In this document: piece by piece, positions 36,069 to 45,615 of the stretch | How positions within the stretch are numbered: the first letter of the stretch is position 1 | How the letters are laid out: each line of letters opens with the position of its first letter | Source of the DNA: Clostridiales bacterium | GTDB taxonomy: Bacteria; Bacillota; Clostridia; Lachnospirales; Lachnospiraceae | Assembly: GCA_029338615.1 (NCBI GenBank) | Contig: JAQYAS010000002.1 | Span: forward strand, 1-54,917 | Direction of reading: 5' to 3' | DNA length: 54,917 nucleotides | Program-made: the position numbers and the translations under genes | The notes under the pieces: generated by a model | Databases searched by the model: none | Told to the model about the DNA's origin: nothing | What the model saw: only the letters and a program-made list of their open reading frames with translations

Positions 36069-37172
36069 ATGATAATAGCAAAAAAAATTATAAAAATAAC
36101 CTGTATAGTCCTCGGCGCGATCCTTGCGGCCGCCATAATATTTGTGGGAGTTCTCACTGTAACAGAATACAAACCAGACGACTCCGAATCCCTTGCGGTT
36201 GCATCTGGAAGCACATTTGGCAAAAACACAACCGACTCAGACATGCTTTCACCATCTGTCGGCGACTCCATCTCCATCGTGACATGGAATCTCGGCTACG
36301 GATCCCTCGGTGCAAATGCTGACTTTTTCATGGACGGGGGAGACAGTGTGTACACTTCCACCACAAAGCAGGTAAATGACAATATAGAAGCCATCACATC
36401 CCAGCTTAATTTACTGTCCGCTGATATCCTGCTGCTCCAGGAAGTCGATGAGAAATCATCCAGAAGCCACAAGATAAATGAAGCCGGTATTTTAAGAGAA
36501 AAGCTGCCATCATATACAAGCGCGTACGCCTACAACTATAAAACTCTCATGGTTCCATATCCTCTCCCACCGATTGGCAGAGTGACATCGGGGATAATGA
36601 CTCTCAGTTCATTTGAAGTATCGAAAGCAGAAAGAATACAGCTTCCATGTCCATTTTCATATCCAATCAGACTGTGCAACCTGAAAAGATGCCTGATCGT
36701 GTCCAGAATACCAATTGCCGGAAGTGAACATGAACTCGTCATAGTAAACCTCCACCTGGAGGCTTATGACTCAGGTGAGGGCAAAGCCGCCCAGACCAGG
36801 ATACTCGCCGACCTTCTCCAGAAGGAGGCTGCAGCGGGAAACTATGTTATCGCAGGAGGCGACTTCAACCAGACATTTTCCAATGTGGACCTGTCCGCAT
36901 ACCCTCAGCAGTCATCCAACTTATGGGCACCAGGAGTCATAGATGTATCTGAATTTGGCGATTCCTTATCCTGCATCACCGATTCCTCTGCTCCGACATG
37001 CCGTTCACTCGACAAACCATATGACGGAAGTGACCACAAGAGTTTCCAATATTATGTCATCGACGGGTTCATAGTATCGAATAATTTACAGATCAACTCC
37101 ATAAAGACCATCAATCTGGACTTTAAAAACAGCGATCATAATCCTATAAAACTCGAAGTCGAATTGAAATAA
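36069..37172 (+). CDS. Membrane-anchored endonuclease/exonuclease/phosphatase family protein
   Basis: The protein has 367 residues. An N-terminal hydrophobic helix (IIKITCIVLGAILAAAIIFVG) anchors it with the enzyme outside. The EEP fold follows: SIVTWNLGYGSLGANADFF, LLLQEVDEKSSRSH (catalytic Glu), VIVNLHLEAYD, VIAGGDFNQTF (Asp/Asn) and NSDHNPIKLEVEL (final His). The Mg-dependent enzyme could act on nucleic acids or on phospholipid/inositol phosphates, and sequence alone does not decide. The ribosome binding site AGGAAG precedes the ATG. Confidence 0.88.
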   Translation: MIIAKKIIKITCIVLGAILAAAIIFVGVLTVTEYKPDDSESLAVASGSTFGKNTTDSDMLSPSVGDSISIVTWNLGYGSLGANADFFMDGGDSVYTSTTKQVNDNIEAITSQLNLLSADILLLQEVDEKSSRSHKINEAGILREKLPSYTSAYAYNYKTLMVPYPLPPIGRVTSGIMTLSSFEVSKAERIQLPCPFSYPIRLCNLKRCLIVSRIPIAGSEHELVIVNLHLEAYDSGEGKAAQTRILADLLQKEAAAGNYVIAGGDFNQTFSNVDLSAYPQQSSNLWAPGVIDVSEFGDSLSCITDSSAPTCRSLDKPYDGSDHKSFQYYVIDGFIVSNNLQINSIKTINLDFKNSDHNPIKLEVELK

Positions 37173-37381
37173 ACTATTTTTTCGCCCGTTTTATGTATGT
37201 TATTTTAATTAACACTAATTAAAAGTAAATTTATGCTCAAAATACATTTTTCTCTTGATTTATGCCATTTTTGCACGTATTATGGCATTGTGAATGTTAT
37301 AAATATTAACATTCGTTGCTAGTTTTGAATAATCTTTCTAAAAATAATAAAGCATAATCATCGGAGAAAGGAATTTTGACA

Positions 37382-38863
37382 ATGAAGAAATTATCTCAGA
37401 CCCGGCTGGCAGATACCGTAATGGCCGGAAGGAAAAACAGAAACATGACCCAGGCTCAGCTGGCCGACGCCACAGGAATCAACAGGGCACTAATATCCAG
37501 AATCGAGAAGATGGATTTTATTCCATCCATAGATCAGCTAGAAAGTCTGGCTGACACATTGGACTTTGACCTGACAGACATGTTCATCAAGGTTACAGAC
37601 AGCAAGCTTGATGCTCCATCCCCACTTAATATAGCAGTGGCAGGAACCGGATATGTGGGATTATCCATCGCCACTCTGCTGTCACAGCACAACCACGTAA
37701 CAGCAGTTGACATAATTCCAGAAAAGGTAGAACTGATAAACAACAGAAAATCACCTATACAAGATGAATACATCGAAAAGTATCTGGCAGAAAAAGAGCT
37801 GGATCTGACTGCAACGCTTGACGGCGAAGCCGCATACAGGGACGCAGATTTTGTAATCATCGCAGCCCCTACAAACTATGACAGTACCAAAAACTATTTT
37901 GATACATCAGCAGTTGAAGCTGTCATCGAACTTGTTATGAAGGTCAACCCTGATGCGATCATGGTCATCAAATCCACCATACCTGTGGGCTACACGGAAT
38001 CCGTCCGCAGGAAATACAACACAGACAACATCATTTTCAGTCCAGAGTTTCTCCGGGAATCCAAGGCTCTGTACGACAATCTATACCCATCACGAATCAT
38101 TGTCGGCACAGATAAGAACGACGAGCGTCTTGTAAAAGCAGCTCACACATTTGCCGCACTTCTTCAGGAGGGTGCACTGAAAGAGGACATAGATACACTC
38201 TTCATGGGATTCACAGAGGCTGAAGCAGTCAAATTATTTGCAAATACCTATCTGGCTCTCCGTGTGTCTTACTTCAACGAACTTGACACATATGCTGAGA
38301 TGAAGGGGCTGAGTACTCAGGATATAATCAACGGTGTGTGCCTCGACCCAAGAATCGGAACACACTACAACAACCCATCATTTGGATATGGTGGATATTG
38401 TCTTCCAAAAGATACCAAGCAGCTTCTGGCCAACTACAATGACGTACCACAGAATATGATGAGTGCCATAGTTGAAAGCAATAAAACCCGTAAAGACTTC
38501 ATCGCAGACAGGGTTCTGTCAATCGCCGGATATTATGCTTACAATACCAATGGCAGCTATTCCGCTGACCAGGAGAAAGAGTGCACCATCGGCGTGTACC
38601 GTCTGACTATGAAGAGCAACTCCGACAACTTCCGTCAGAGCAGCATACAGGGAGTCATGAAACGTATCAAAGCCAAGGGCGCCACAGTCATTGTCTATGA
38701 GCCAACACTTCCTGATGGAAGCACCTTCTTCGGAAGCAAGGTTGTCAATGACCTGAACACATTCAAATCCATGTCTGACGCTGTTATCGCCAACAGATAC
38801 AATTCATGTCTGGACGATATCAAAGACAAGGTATACACCAGAGATCTTTTCCAGAGAGACTAA
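37382..38863 (+). CDS. XRE-type HTH fused to UDP-glucose/nucleotide-sugar dehydrogenase
   Basis: The protein has about 493 residues. Residues 1-70 are a Cro/CI-type HTH ([20 protein letters not shown]). A complete nucleotide-sugar dehydrogenase follows: NAD motif [51 protein letters not shown], catalytic Cys in [14 protein letters not shown] and a C-terminal UDP-binding domain ([18 protein letters not shown]). The enzyme half oxidises UDP-glucose or a similar sugar nucleotide to the uronate with two NAD+, for capsule or exopolysaccharide. The DNA-binding half suggests a trigger enzyme that reports precursor status to its own promoter. AAAGGA precedes the start. No glycan synthesis genes are adjacent. 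Confidence 0.9.
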   Translation: MKKLSQTRLADTVMAGRKNRNMTQAQLADATGINRALISRIEKMDFIPSIDQLESLADTLDFDLTDMFIKVTDSKLDAPSPLNIAVAGTGYVGLSIATLLSQHNHVTAVDIIPEKVELINNRKSPIQDEYIEKYLAEKELDLTATLDGEAAYRDADFVIIAAPTNYDSTKNYFDTSAVEAVIELVMKVNPDAIMVIKSTIPVGYTESVRRKYNTDNIIFSPEFLRESKALYDNLYPSRIIVGTDKNDERLVKAAHTFAALLQEGALKEDIDTLFMGFTEAEAVKLFANTYLALRVSYFNELDTYAEMKGLSTQDIINGVCLDPRIGTHYNNPSFGYGGYCLPKDTKQLLANYNDVPQNMMSAIVESNKTRKDFIADRVLSIAGYYAYNTNGSYSADQEKECTIGVYRLTMKSNSDNFRQSSIQGVMKRIKAKGATVIVYEPTLPDGSTFFGSKVVNDLNTFKSMSDAVIANRYNSCLDDIKDKVYTRDLFQRD

Positions 38864-38883
38864 AAATCGTGTTATAAACGAAC

Positions 38884-38915
38884 CATGGGCAGGGGATGTA
38901 ACATTCCCCTGCCCA
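38884..38915. terminator. Hairpin between the dehydrogenase and the small coiled-coil gene
   Basis: ATGGGCAGGGGAT / ATTCCCCTGCCCAT forms a very stable stem with a short loop between converging genes. It has no long T-run but probably terminates from both sides. Confidence 0.6.
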
Positions 38916-38921
38916 TGATCG

Positions 38922-39092
38922 TTATCTAAGCATATTATTCATATTCTGCCCCTGTCTGTATAACTCCATCTTCTGAAGCATAACCTGCAGTTTGCTATTG
39001 ATATCAGACAGTTTCTGCTGCTGAACCAGTACCATTTTTATAAGTCTCTCCCGATCCATCGCACGCACCTGTTCCTCCGTGTAAATCTCCAT
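38922..39092 (-). CDS. Small coiled-coil protein (56 aa), unknown function
   Basis: The ATG at 39092 follows an excellent GGAAGGAG ribosome binding site with a 6-base gap. The product begins MEIYTEEQVRAMDRERLIKM and is a predicted helix with heptad-like Leu/Ile/Met spacing (VLVQQQKLSDINSKLQVML). It resembles in style the leucine-zipper N-terminus of IS66 transposases, or a small dimerising adaptor, but I do not recognise a family. It lies 90 bases downstream of the OLD-family gene and may be its last operon member. Confidence 0.7.
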   Translation of the reverse strand: MEIYTEEQVRAMDRERLIKMVLVQQQKLSDINSKLQVMLQKMELYRQGQNMNNMLR

Positions 39093-39181
39093 GTGCTACT
39101 CCTTCCATAAGATCACAATACAACAATTCCTCATAGATACAATTGTTATATACCACACAGTTATTTACAACCGGATTCATA

Positions 39182-40870
39182 TCACAAAGTTCGACCGGAT
39201 TCGACATCCAGTCCGTTCCAGCCCTTTATCTTCTCACCAAGTGCCATTACCTGATTCTTCAGATCAAGCATATTCTCCATATTATCACAGTTCATCTTCT
39301 CCGCAGCTTTTCTGGCAAATACAACTTTTTTACCGACAAAATTGTTATAATACGGAGCTATATAATCCGGGAACAGCTCATACTGTTCGCATTGCTCTGG
39401 GATACTTACTTCCAACATATCCTCAATTACCGATTTTGGAATATAGTTCTCTATCTCTTTCCCCGCTGTAACCCATGACATCATATCAAGAGAATCCAGT
39501 TCATCTATAATTCTTTTCTTCGTCTCGTTAATATCTGCTTCCTCACTCCTCTTGTCACTGTCCATGACTATAACGGCATTTCTATTGGTTTTTATTATAT
39601 TTATCAGCTCAGTCTCCTCACTGGCAGAGTACTGTGACAGCAACCGTCCTCCATAATAAAGGAACTGATAGTGCACCCCTTCAATAAAATTATCGGAAAA
39701 GAACAACTCCAGCCACCGCTGGATATATACTCTGTCCGATGGGCCCTCAACCCATATGATACCATTGGACTGCAGAATATCACTGGCTTTCACATCGAGA
39801 TCGTTGAGTATGGCAGTCTTGTCCATATAGGATTCTATCCGCTTCACCTGTGCTCTGCCATTATGTTTCTCAACGTGAAATATCCCTGCATCGTCTTTAT
39901 CATAAAAAGCATTGATTGCCACATGAGAATGAGTAGTGATAAACACCTGAACATCCCTCATCGTTGCAAATTCATATATGTATTCAAACAATTTTCTCTG
40001 CATGGCAGGATGAAGGTTGTTCTCAAGTTCTTCAAATCCATACACGATGTTTTTGTTCTTATAATCATTCAATTCAGGAATCACCAAAAGATTGAGCAAT
40101 ACCAGTATGATCGTTTTCAAGCCACTGCCCATCCTGGATAGAGGACACCTGCCCATTCCCTTTTCCTTGAGAAATACTTCCCATCTCACGTCACCATAGA
40201 AATCCTTTACCTGCTGGACACGTATATTCTCAAATTCCGCCTCCGGATACATAATAGAATTTACTGCCCCCAGAAGATCCCTCTCAATAATATCCTCATC
40301 ATACGCACTATCATTGAGAAATGCCCTGATGAGATTACTTGCCCCCTCTCCTGTACTGGTCAGATCCTCAGTTGTAGTTCCCAGCGCTTCCTCTATCTCC
40401 GGAAGGATATTTCGTTCTGCAGAAATCCTCCTGAACATGCATTGTTCTCTATTCTCTCGAAGCAGCCTTAACATAATTGGCAAAAAATTTCCTCCCAGAA
40501 TCGGTATTCTGGCATCCCATGCCACAACATCGCCATCGTTCTGCTCCGGATCCATCTTAAATCCCACAGATCTTCCTTTTGTCTGATTCCACATTGATCC
40601 ACTCGTATAATTATTTATGTGATCATATCCGTCAAATAACTTGTCGCACATCCATCTCGTCACCGGAACCTTCGCAACAAGTTCATCTACATGTCCCGGC
40701 TCATACTCAGCAAAATGTCTGTCGTAAGCCATACCGACAACATCTATTATGCTGGATTTGCCACAATTGTTCTTGCCGATTATCACCGACACCCTTGGAA
40801 TATTATCCAACTCCGTATATTCATCCGCCGGAAATGCTTTGTATCCCTTAAATCTTATTCCTGTGTACAT
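39182..40870 (-). CDS. OLD-family ATP-dependent endonuclease (AAA_15 + TOPRIM)
   Basis: The protein has about 562 residues. ABC-type ATPase motifs: Walker A IIGKNNCGKSSIID, signature-like PLSRMGSGLKTIILVL, Walker B NIVYGFEELENNLHP and THSHVAINAF. The C-terminal TOPRIM has IWVEGPSDRVYIQRWLEL and AVIVMDSDKR. This is the layout of OLD/GajA-type nucleases, which act in phage defence, sometimes with a UvrD-like helicase GajB. No helicase gene is adjacent, so it is a stand-alone (class 1-like) OLD or serves another role. The start at 40870 follows AGGAGAAGGA. A T-tailed terminator hairpin lies only about 15 bases upstream of that start. Confidence 0.85.
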   Translation of the reverse strand: MYTGIRFKGYKAFPADEYTELDNIPRVSVIIGKNNCGKSSIIDVVGMAYDRHFAEYEPGHVDELVAKVPVTRWMCDKLFDGYDHINNYTSGSMWNQTKGRSVGFKMDPEQNDGDVVAWDARIPILGGNFLPIMLRLLRENREQCMFRRISAERNILPEIEEALGTTTEDLTSTGEGASNLIRAFLNDSAYDEDIIERDLLGAVNSIMYPEAEFENIRVQQVKDFYGDVRWEVFLKEKGMGRCPLSRMGSGLKTIILVLLNLLVIPELNDYKNKNIVYGFEELENNLHPAMQRKLFEYIYEFATMRDVQVFITTHSHVAINAFYDKDDAGIFHVEKHNGRAQVKRIESYMDKTAILNDLDVKASDILQSNGIIWVEGPSDRVYIQRWLELFFSDNFIEGVHYQFLYYGGRLLSQYSASEETELINIIKTNRNAVIVMDSDKRSEEADINETKKRIIDELDSLDMMSWVTAGKEIENYIPKSVIEDMLEVSIPEQCEQYELFPDYIAPYYNNFVGKKVVFARKAAEKMNCDNMENMLDLKNQVMALGEKIKGWNGLDVESGRTL

Positions 40871-40882
40871 TCCTTCTCCTGT

Positions 40883-40913
40883 AAAAAATGCCTCCTGATA
40901 ATTCAAGAGGCAT
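40883..40913 (-). terminator. Terminator between the DHH and OLD genes
   Basis: On the minus strand ATGCCTC / GAGGCAT is followed by TTTTTT, ending just before the OLD ribosome binding site. It should limit read-through from the DHH gene into the OLD gene. Confidence 0.75.
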
Positions 40914-40946
40914 ATGTAAAATTATTCTGTTTTCATCGATAAACAA

Positions 40947-41873
40947 CTATCTGCCTGCATTCGCCTGTGCTTTTAACTCATCAAGCATCTGAGGGAGTCT
41001 GGTATCCATCTCATCATCCTTGAACTGACATGTACCTACCTTCCTGTGTCCGCCTCCGCCGTACTTGAGCATCAGGCTTCCCACATCCATGGTGGCAGTA
41101 CGATTCAGTATGCTGTAACCAACTGCTGCCGAACAGCCCTGTCCTCCCCTTCCACTTACTATCCAGGCTGACACATTCTGCTCAGGATACATACTGTATA
41201 TCATAAAACGGTTTCCGGTATAGATAGGATCCACTCCACGCAGATCACTTATTATAAGATTGCCATCCACAACTGTGTGCGCTTTGACCATCTCCTTGAA
41301 CTTCTCTGTCTGTTCATTGTACAGAACTATTCTCTCCTGTATATCAGGCATGGCAAGAATCTCATCTGTCGTCATCGTTCTGCATGCATCTATAAGTTTC
41401 TCCATAAGCTGATAGTTGGATATGGTAAAATCCCTGAACCTTCCAAGTCCCGTTCTCGGATCCATAAGGAAACCTATAAGAATCCATCCCTTTGGATTCT
41501 GTACCTCGTCTATCGTCAGATTGCCCGAATCCACCTTATCAACTGCTTCCATCATATCGTCAAACTGCGGAAATCTCTCTCTGCCTCCATAATACTCATA
41601 GATTATTCTCGCACACGATGGAGTTATACGGCTCTCGCCCTTGTATTTTCCCTCCAGCGCAAGTCTCTCGTGCTCACTTGAATGATGATCAAACCAAAGT
41701 CCGCAGCCCTCCACAAATGGCACATTTGCCAGGCAGTCATCCTCCGTAACCTCGATCAATCCATCCTGCAGATCCTTTGGATGCGCAAACTTCCAGTGAT
41801 CTATTATACCGGCCTCCTTCAGAAGCGCTCCGCATGCAAGCCCATCAAAATCCGATCTTGTAACCAACCTCAT
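40947..41873 (-). CDS. DHH family phosphoesterase
   Basis: The 308-residue protein has TRSDFDGLACGALL (motif I), GLWFDHHSSEH (DHH motif), a further Asp in EAVDKVDSGNL and a C-terminal DHHA1 domain with LKYGGGGHRKVGTC. Members are Mn-dependent nano-RNA/pAp or cyclic-dinucleotide phosphodiesterases, or exopolyphosphatases. This lone-domain form could degrade short RNA oligonucleotides or second-messenger products, but the substrate is unproven. GGGAGGA precedes the ATG. Its place inside a defence-like island is suggestive only. Confidence 0.87.
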   Translation of the reverse strand: MRLVTRSDFDGLACGALLKEAGIIDHWKFAHPKDLQDGLIEVTEDDCLANVPFVEGCGLWFDHHSSEHERLALEGKYKGESRITPSCARIIYEYYGGRERFPQFDDMMEAVDKVDSGNLTIDEVQNPKGWILIGFLMDPRTGLGRFRDFTISNYQLMEKLIDACRTMTTDEILAMPDIQERIVLYNEQTEKFKEMVKAHTVVDGNLIISDLRGVDPIYTGNRFMIYSMYPEQNVSAWIVSGRGGQGCSAAVGYSILNRTATMDVGSLMLKYGGGGHRKVGTCQFKDDEMDTRLPQMLDELKAQANAGR

Positions 41874-41959
41874 ATGTACTTCCTCCCTATTTTGAACAGC
41901 AAAATATATGTTTAATTATATAAAAATGAGGGGGGTATTTCAATACAATGTTTGGGGAT

Positions 41960-42484
41960 TTAGCTTATGGGGATCTTTCTGTCTAGATACTTATCCAAAA
42001 CCAACATTATATTACTGGCATTCTTTCTCTTAATTTTCTGAGTTAAATTAATTATATCCTGATCCACTATCTTTTTTGTACTTCTGAATTTTGCAGCTTC
42101 CTTCACTTTCACATCATCTACCACTCTATGCCCCCAATAAACTTCTTCAACATCATGACAAAACCACACCAGATCATATCCATTCTGAATACAATACTGC
42201 TCTATATTGTCCAAAGCCATACTATGTTCTGTATTTATCTCATAATCATCTGTATCAACACAATATATCACCCTTGTCTCACCATGAACATAGCTATCTC
42301 TTTTTTCTTTGACCTGTTTGCACACATCCTTTGCGTTGTACTTTGTTTTGGTATTCATATAGATCCAGCTGATCTTTATATCATTACCTTTATTATAAAA
42401 ATGATTAATTGTATCACTAATATAAATACCATCTGTATTTGAGCGCTTGTTAGTTTCCAAGCACAGTATCATTTGCAATGCCAT
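41960..42484 (-). CDS. RloB/AbiLii-like TOPRIM-type protein
   Basis: The 174-residue protein has the TOPRIM-like pattern of RloB-type partners. An N-terminal strand with Glu (MILCLETNKRSNTDG) leads to VIYCVDTDDYE (DxD-like acids), and the C-terminus has WGHRVVDDVKVKEAAKF. It begins six bases after the AAA ATPase gene, so the two form one translational unit. ATPase + RloB-like pairs are the core of AbiL and, more distantly, PARIS-type abortive systems. Here the ATPase would hold the nuclease-like partner in check until infection. Assignment to one named system is not possible by eye. Confidence 0.6.
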   Translation of the reverse strand: MALQMILCLETNKRSNTDGIYISDTINHFYNKGNDIKISWIYMNTKTKYNAKDVCKQVKEKRDSYVHGETRVIYCVDTDDYEINTEHSMALDNIEQYCIQNGYDLVWFCHDVEEVYWGHRVVDDVKVKEAAKFRSTKKIVDQDIINLTQKIKRKNASNIMLVLDKYLDRKIPIS

Positions 42485-42490
42485 AAATTA

Positions 42491-43840
42491 TTACTCTTCC
42501 CCCCCAAGAATACCTACAAAATCAGATGCCTCTATATTGAAAGGCAAATCCTTTATCATGCCATTTCTGTAATATGAATCAGGAGCGGCATTCCCTTTTG
42601 CTACCCATGGCACAATTGTATTTTCATTTGTCAGAAAATCTATAGAATTCTTATTGTCTCTCAACACGAGCATAGGATCTATGTTATGCGTTGTAAAGCA
42701 CAACTGACCTTTACCATAATACATAAAATACTCTATCATCTTGCACAGATATACGTCATTAAGGTTCGAATCCAGCTCATCTATGAATACAATTCCCAGA
42801 GTACTTGCAAACTGCAGGCAATCAAATAATCGAATAAGCTTCTTTATTCCTGTACTTTCAAACTCCTTGTTTACTGAATAATCACCATAATTTAGATTTA
42901 ATTCACACTTGTATCTATCTCCATCATCCCTTTTTTCAATATCTATGCATTGCAATCCCGGTTTAAATATTTTTATGAATTCTGTAAGTTGTCCTATCTT
43001 CTTCTCATAATTTTCAAAATCAGTCTTACTTATATACTTCTCATTAACCCCCAAGGAACTTTTGTACAATTCATTATACTCCGAAAACATATCTCCAAAG
43101 CTTTTCTCATTTATCTTTTTATCAGCCATCTTCTTCCGCCAAAAATAAAGTTCATGCTGATCCTGCTCCTCTATATAGACACTGATACAGGCATTAAATG
43201 TTATCATCGAAATTATATCTATCAAAACATTCTGAAAAAAATCAATATAGTTTTTATCAACTATGTCATTCAAAATCTTAGAAGTAAATATCGTTACAAG
43301 AGACTGCCGGGACAACAAGTTTGCTGTCATTTTTTCCATATAACTTACCAGATCATTTGTACCATTTAGATAAACAAGTTCTCCGTCTCTACACTCAAAA
43401 ACTTGTGTATATCTATTATTTTGATAATTTCCATTTTTTCGTTGAAGTTTTTCATGCAATATTTGAAACTCGTCACCCTCCGACTTTCCAATCTCAAACT
43501 CATACTTATATACTGTTTGTCTGGATGCCATTTTTGCTAAAAACTCCACTGAAATATACAGCTTTTTCGTAATCTTATTTACGATCTCTCCCAAGAATTC
43601 CTGATTTTTTCCTTCACTCAGATAATTGCTTCTCCACATCAATTCTCTGTATATCTGAATCGCTGTAACGAGTGCCGATTTTCCTGCACCATTTTCTCCA
43701 TATATGGCTTTTACTCGATATTGTGATGAATCAAAGTTTTTATCCACAGTTTTTTTATAAAAATCTAATTTAACTTTGTTTTTTATACTTTTAACTCCTG
43801 ATATTTCTACATTCAACAGGTACATTATTTTATCCATCAT
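42491..43840 (-). CDS. AAA_15/AAA_21 ATPase of a two-gene abortive-infection-type module
   Basis: The 449-residue ATPase has Walker A AIYGENGAGKSALVTAIQIY, a long central helical insertion, STGIKKLIRLFDCLQFA in the signature region and Walker B GIVFIDELDSNLNDVYL. Then come CFTTHNIDPMLVLR (H-loop) and a C-terminal tail ending FVGILGGEE. This fits SMC/RecF-like ATPases of AbiL, Rlo and PARIS-type defence pairs. The RloB-like gene follows directly. A separate promoter may lie in the 160-base gap upstream, which contains TATAAT and an inverted repeat. Confidence 0.82.
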   Translation of the reverse strand: MMDKIMYLLNVEISGVKSIKNKVKLDFYKKTVDKNFDSSQYRVKAIYGENGAGKSALVTAIQIYRELMWRSNYLSEGKNQEFLGEIVNKITKKLYISVEFLAKMASRQTVYKYEFEIGKSEGDEFQILHEKLQRKNGNYQNNRYTQVFECRDGELVYLNGTNDLVSYMEKMTANLLSRQSLVTIFTSKILNDIVDKNYIDFFQNVLIDIISMITFNACISVYIEEQDQHELYFWRKKMADKKINEKSFGDMFSEYNELYKSSLGVNEKYISKTDFENYEKKIGQLTEFIKIFKPGLQCIDIEKRDDGDRYKCELNLNYGDYSVNKEFESTGIKKLIRLFDCLQFASTLGIVFIDELDSNLNDVYLCKMIEYFMYYGKGQLCFTTHNIDPMLVLRDNKNSIDFLTNENTIVPWVAKGNAAPDSYYRNGMIKDLPFNIEASDFVGILGGEE

Positions 43841-43878
43841 TCAAACCTCTTTAATTATATTATAATCAATACTGCATC

Positions 43879-43903
43879 AAATTATTACATTTTGTAATAA
43901 TTT
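43879..43903. promoter_or_regulatory. Inverted repeat upstream of the AAA/RloB pair
   Basis: AAATTATTAC and GTAATAATTT pair perfectly across five bases. A TATAAT-like hexamer follows on the minus strand before the ATPase ribosome binding site. It may be an operator, or a weak hairpin after the reverse transcriptase gene. Confidence 0.45.
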
Positions 43904-44001
43904 CATATACTTATATTTTAGTTTTTTGTTTGATATTTTTCAAGGGGATTGTCGTAGTTTTGTCTATACTACTGTTATAAAAATTTTTATTTAACTTGAT
44001 T

Positions 44002-45579
44002 TTATTGATAATATGCACCAATTCTTTTGTAAAAACTAAATTCATTATTAAATAATTTATTATAAAAGTCTCGATTATTATTAATCTGAAGTTTTTCAAA
44101 ATACAATTCACGTTTGTCCGCAAATCTTAATGCAATTTGATACAACATCAACCAACAATCCGATTGATCCCAGCACTCATTTACCAATTGCACATCGAAC
44201 ATCCAACTCTGTTCTTCTAAAAGAATTATTATCGCCAATTCATTTCCTGTTTTTATTAAGTATCTTACAAATTCTTTGTCGAAACTATATCTGACATTCA
44301 CCAATAAATATACAAGCCACACCACGGCTAGGTTGTTTCCGTTTTTTATATTATATTGTAAGTGTTTATATATGATATCCTTAATGGACGATTCTAATTG
44401 CACCTGCCCTTGCCTAAATTCATCTATTAAAATTTTACATGCCAACGGCATATTCTTCTCATCATTACATATTACATTAACCAAATAATTAATATATAAA
44501 TTTTTGTTACTCACCACATATTTGTTCGAATATGATTTTAATAAATATCTAACAGCCCCCTTCTCTCCCTTTTTCTCCATATCAAAAAAACAATTGAATA
44601 ACTCTACAATTTCTGGAGACTCCATTCTATTGTTAGTGTACTGAATTTTTTCAATCACCTTTTCATAATTACTAAATATGTAAAATGGATATTCTTCATA
44701 AAATGTTTTTTCAGTATTTATTCTAAAGTAGTATTTATCAAATACAGATGTAACCAAATGCATTATATCCGTGTCCCTGTCATCCTGGTATACGGCAATT
44801 TCATAATCATCCGCATATCTGGTAAATGTCAAACCAAGTTCTCTAAGTTCCTCATCTACTACAGCCAATATAGACTCTGATAAGATTCGTGAAATATATG
44901 GTCCCACCAATAATCCATTTGTCCTTGCCCCATTAAGCCGTCTTACTCTGTCATCCAACTGTCTATACAACTTATAATCAACACTATCATCCCCCTGATC
45001 AAAAGCAGTTTTTACTCCATCTATTCCCAGTTTTATACATCCAAGTATATGCGTGTAAATATTTCTGTAAAACTCAGAAATATCTATATGTAATATACCA
45101 GCAGCTCCTCTTGTAGTCTGGATTTTACTAATCATATTATTAACATAAATCGACCGTTCCTTCTCATACTCATTACTTTCCACGCCATCATCCAACATCA
45201 ATGTAGCTGTAACATCTCCATATGTAGAATCAACATCTATAATATCTCCGTTATCATTTATAAACCTAGAAAATGAATTCTTATCTCCTTTTGACTTTTC
45301 TATACAGGTTCTAAGAATAGTATATTTATTATCATAAAGGAAATTTACCAGAGATACATATGTTCCAAATTCAGGTATACTTATCATTCTTTTATCCCCT
45401 GTTTTATTGAATCGACTCATATAATATGAATATGGCTCTACATGATCCTTATGAGATGCTCCTGCCCCATATATATTCCAACCATCTGCTTTTACATTGA
45501 AATTTTCAGGAAGATATTCTGAGAAAATTCCTTTTTCTTTTATCTTGCCAATCAACTCATCCTCTATTGTAACTTGCAT
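44002..45579 (-). CDS. Reverse transcriptase of the UG/Abi (defence-associated) type
   Basis: The 525-residue protein has RT motifs in order: RMISIPEFGTYVSLVNFLYD, ILHIDISEFYRNIYTHIL (first catalytic Asp), ARTNGLLVGPYISRILSESI, FTRYADDYEIAVY (catalytic YADD) and FRINTEKTFYEEYP. About 250 residues of helices follow, resembling the HEAT-like C-terminal repeats of Abi reverse transcriptases. The divergent LLVGPYISRILSE loop (usually QG.SP..A) and the IYTH motif exclude group II intron and retron types and point to the UG/Abi class. No msr/msd-like RNA lies beside it. The start at 45579 follows GGGAGG. It comes 36 bases after the AlbA_2 gene and is presumably co-transcribed. The subgroup is not assignable by eye. 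Confidence 0.85.
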   Translation of the reverse strand: MQVTIEDELIGKIKEKGIFSEYLPENFNVKADGWNIYGAGASHKDHVEPYSYYMSRFNKTGDKRMISIPEFGTYVSLVNFLYDNKYTILRTCIEKSKGDKNSFSRFINDNGDIIDVDSTYGDVTATLMLDDGVESNEYEKERSIYVNNMISKIQTTRGAAGILHIDISEFYRNIYTHILGCIKLGIDGVKTAFDQGDDSVDYKLYRQLDDRVRRLNGARTNGLLVGPYISRILSESILAVVDEELRELGLTFTRYADDYEIAVYQDDRDTDIMHLVTSVFDKYYFRINTEKTFYEEYPFYIFSNYEKVIEKIQYTNNRMESPEIVELFNCFFDMEKKGEKGAVRYLLKSYSNKYVVSNKNLYINYLVNVICNDEKNMPLACKILIDEFRQGQVQLESSIKDIIYKHLQYNIKNGNNLAVVWLVYLLVNVRYSFDKEFVRYLIKTGNELAIIILLEEQSWMFDVQLVNECWDQSDCWLMLYQIALRFADKRELYFEKLQINNNRDFYNKLFNNEFSFYKRIGAYYQ

Positions 45580-45615
45580 CAATACCTCCCGAGTGCTTTT
45601 ATAATGCACGTATAG

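Noticed and set aside
44002-45615. Retron (msr/msd next to the reverse transcriptase)
   Set aside because: The region upstream of the RT is the AlbA_2 coding gene with a 36-base gap; no paired a1/a2 repeats, and the RT motifs are not retron-type.
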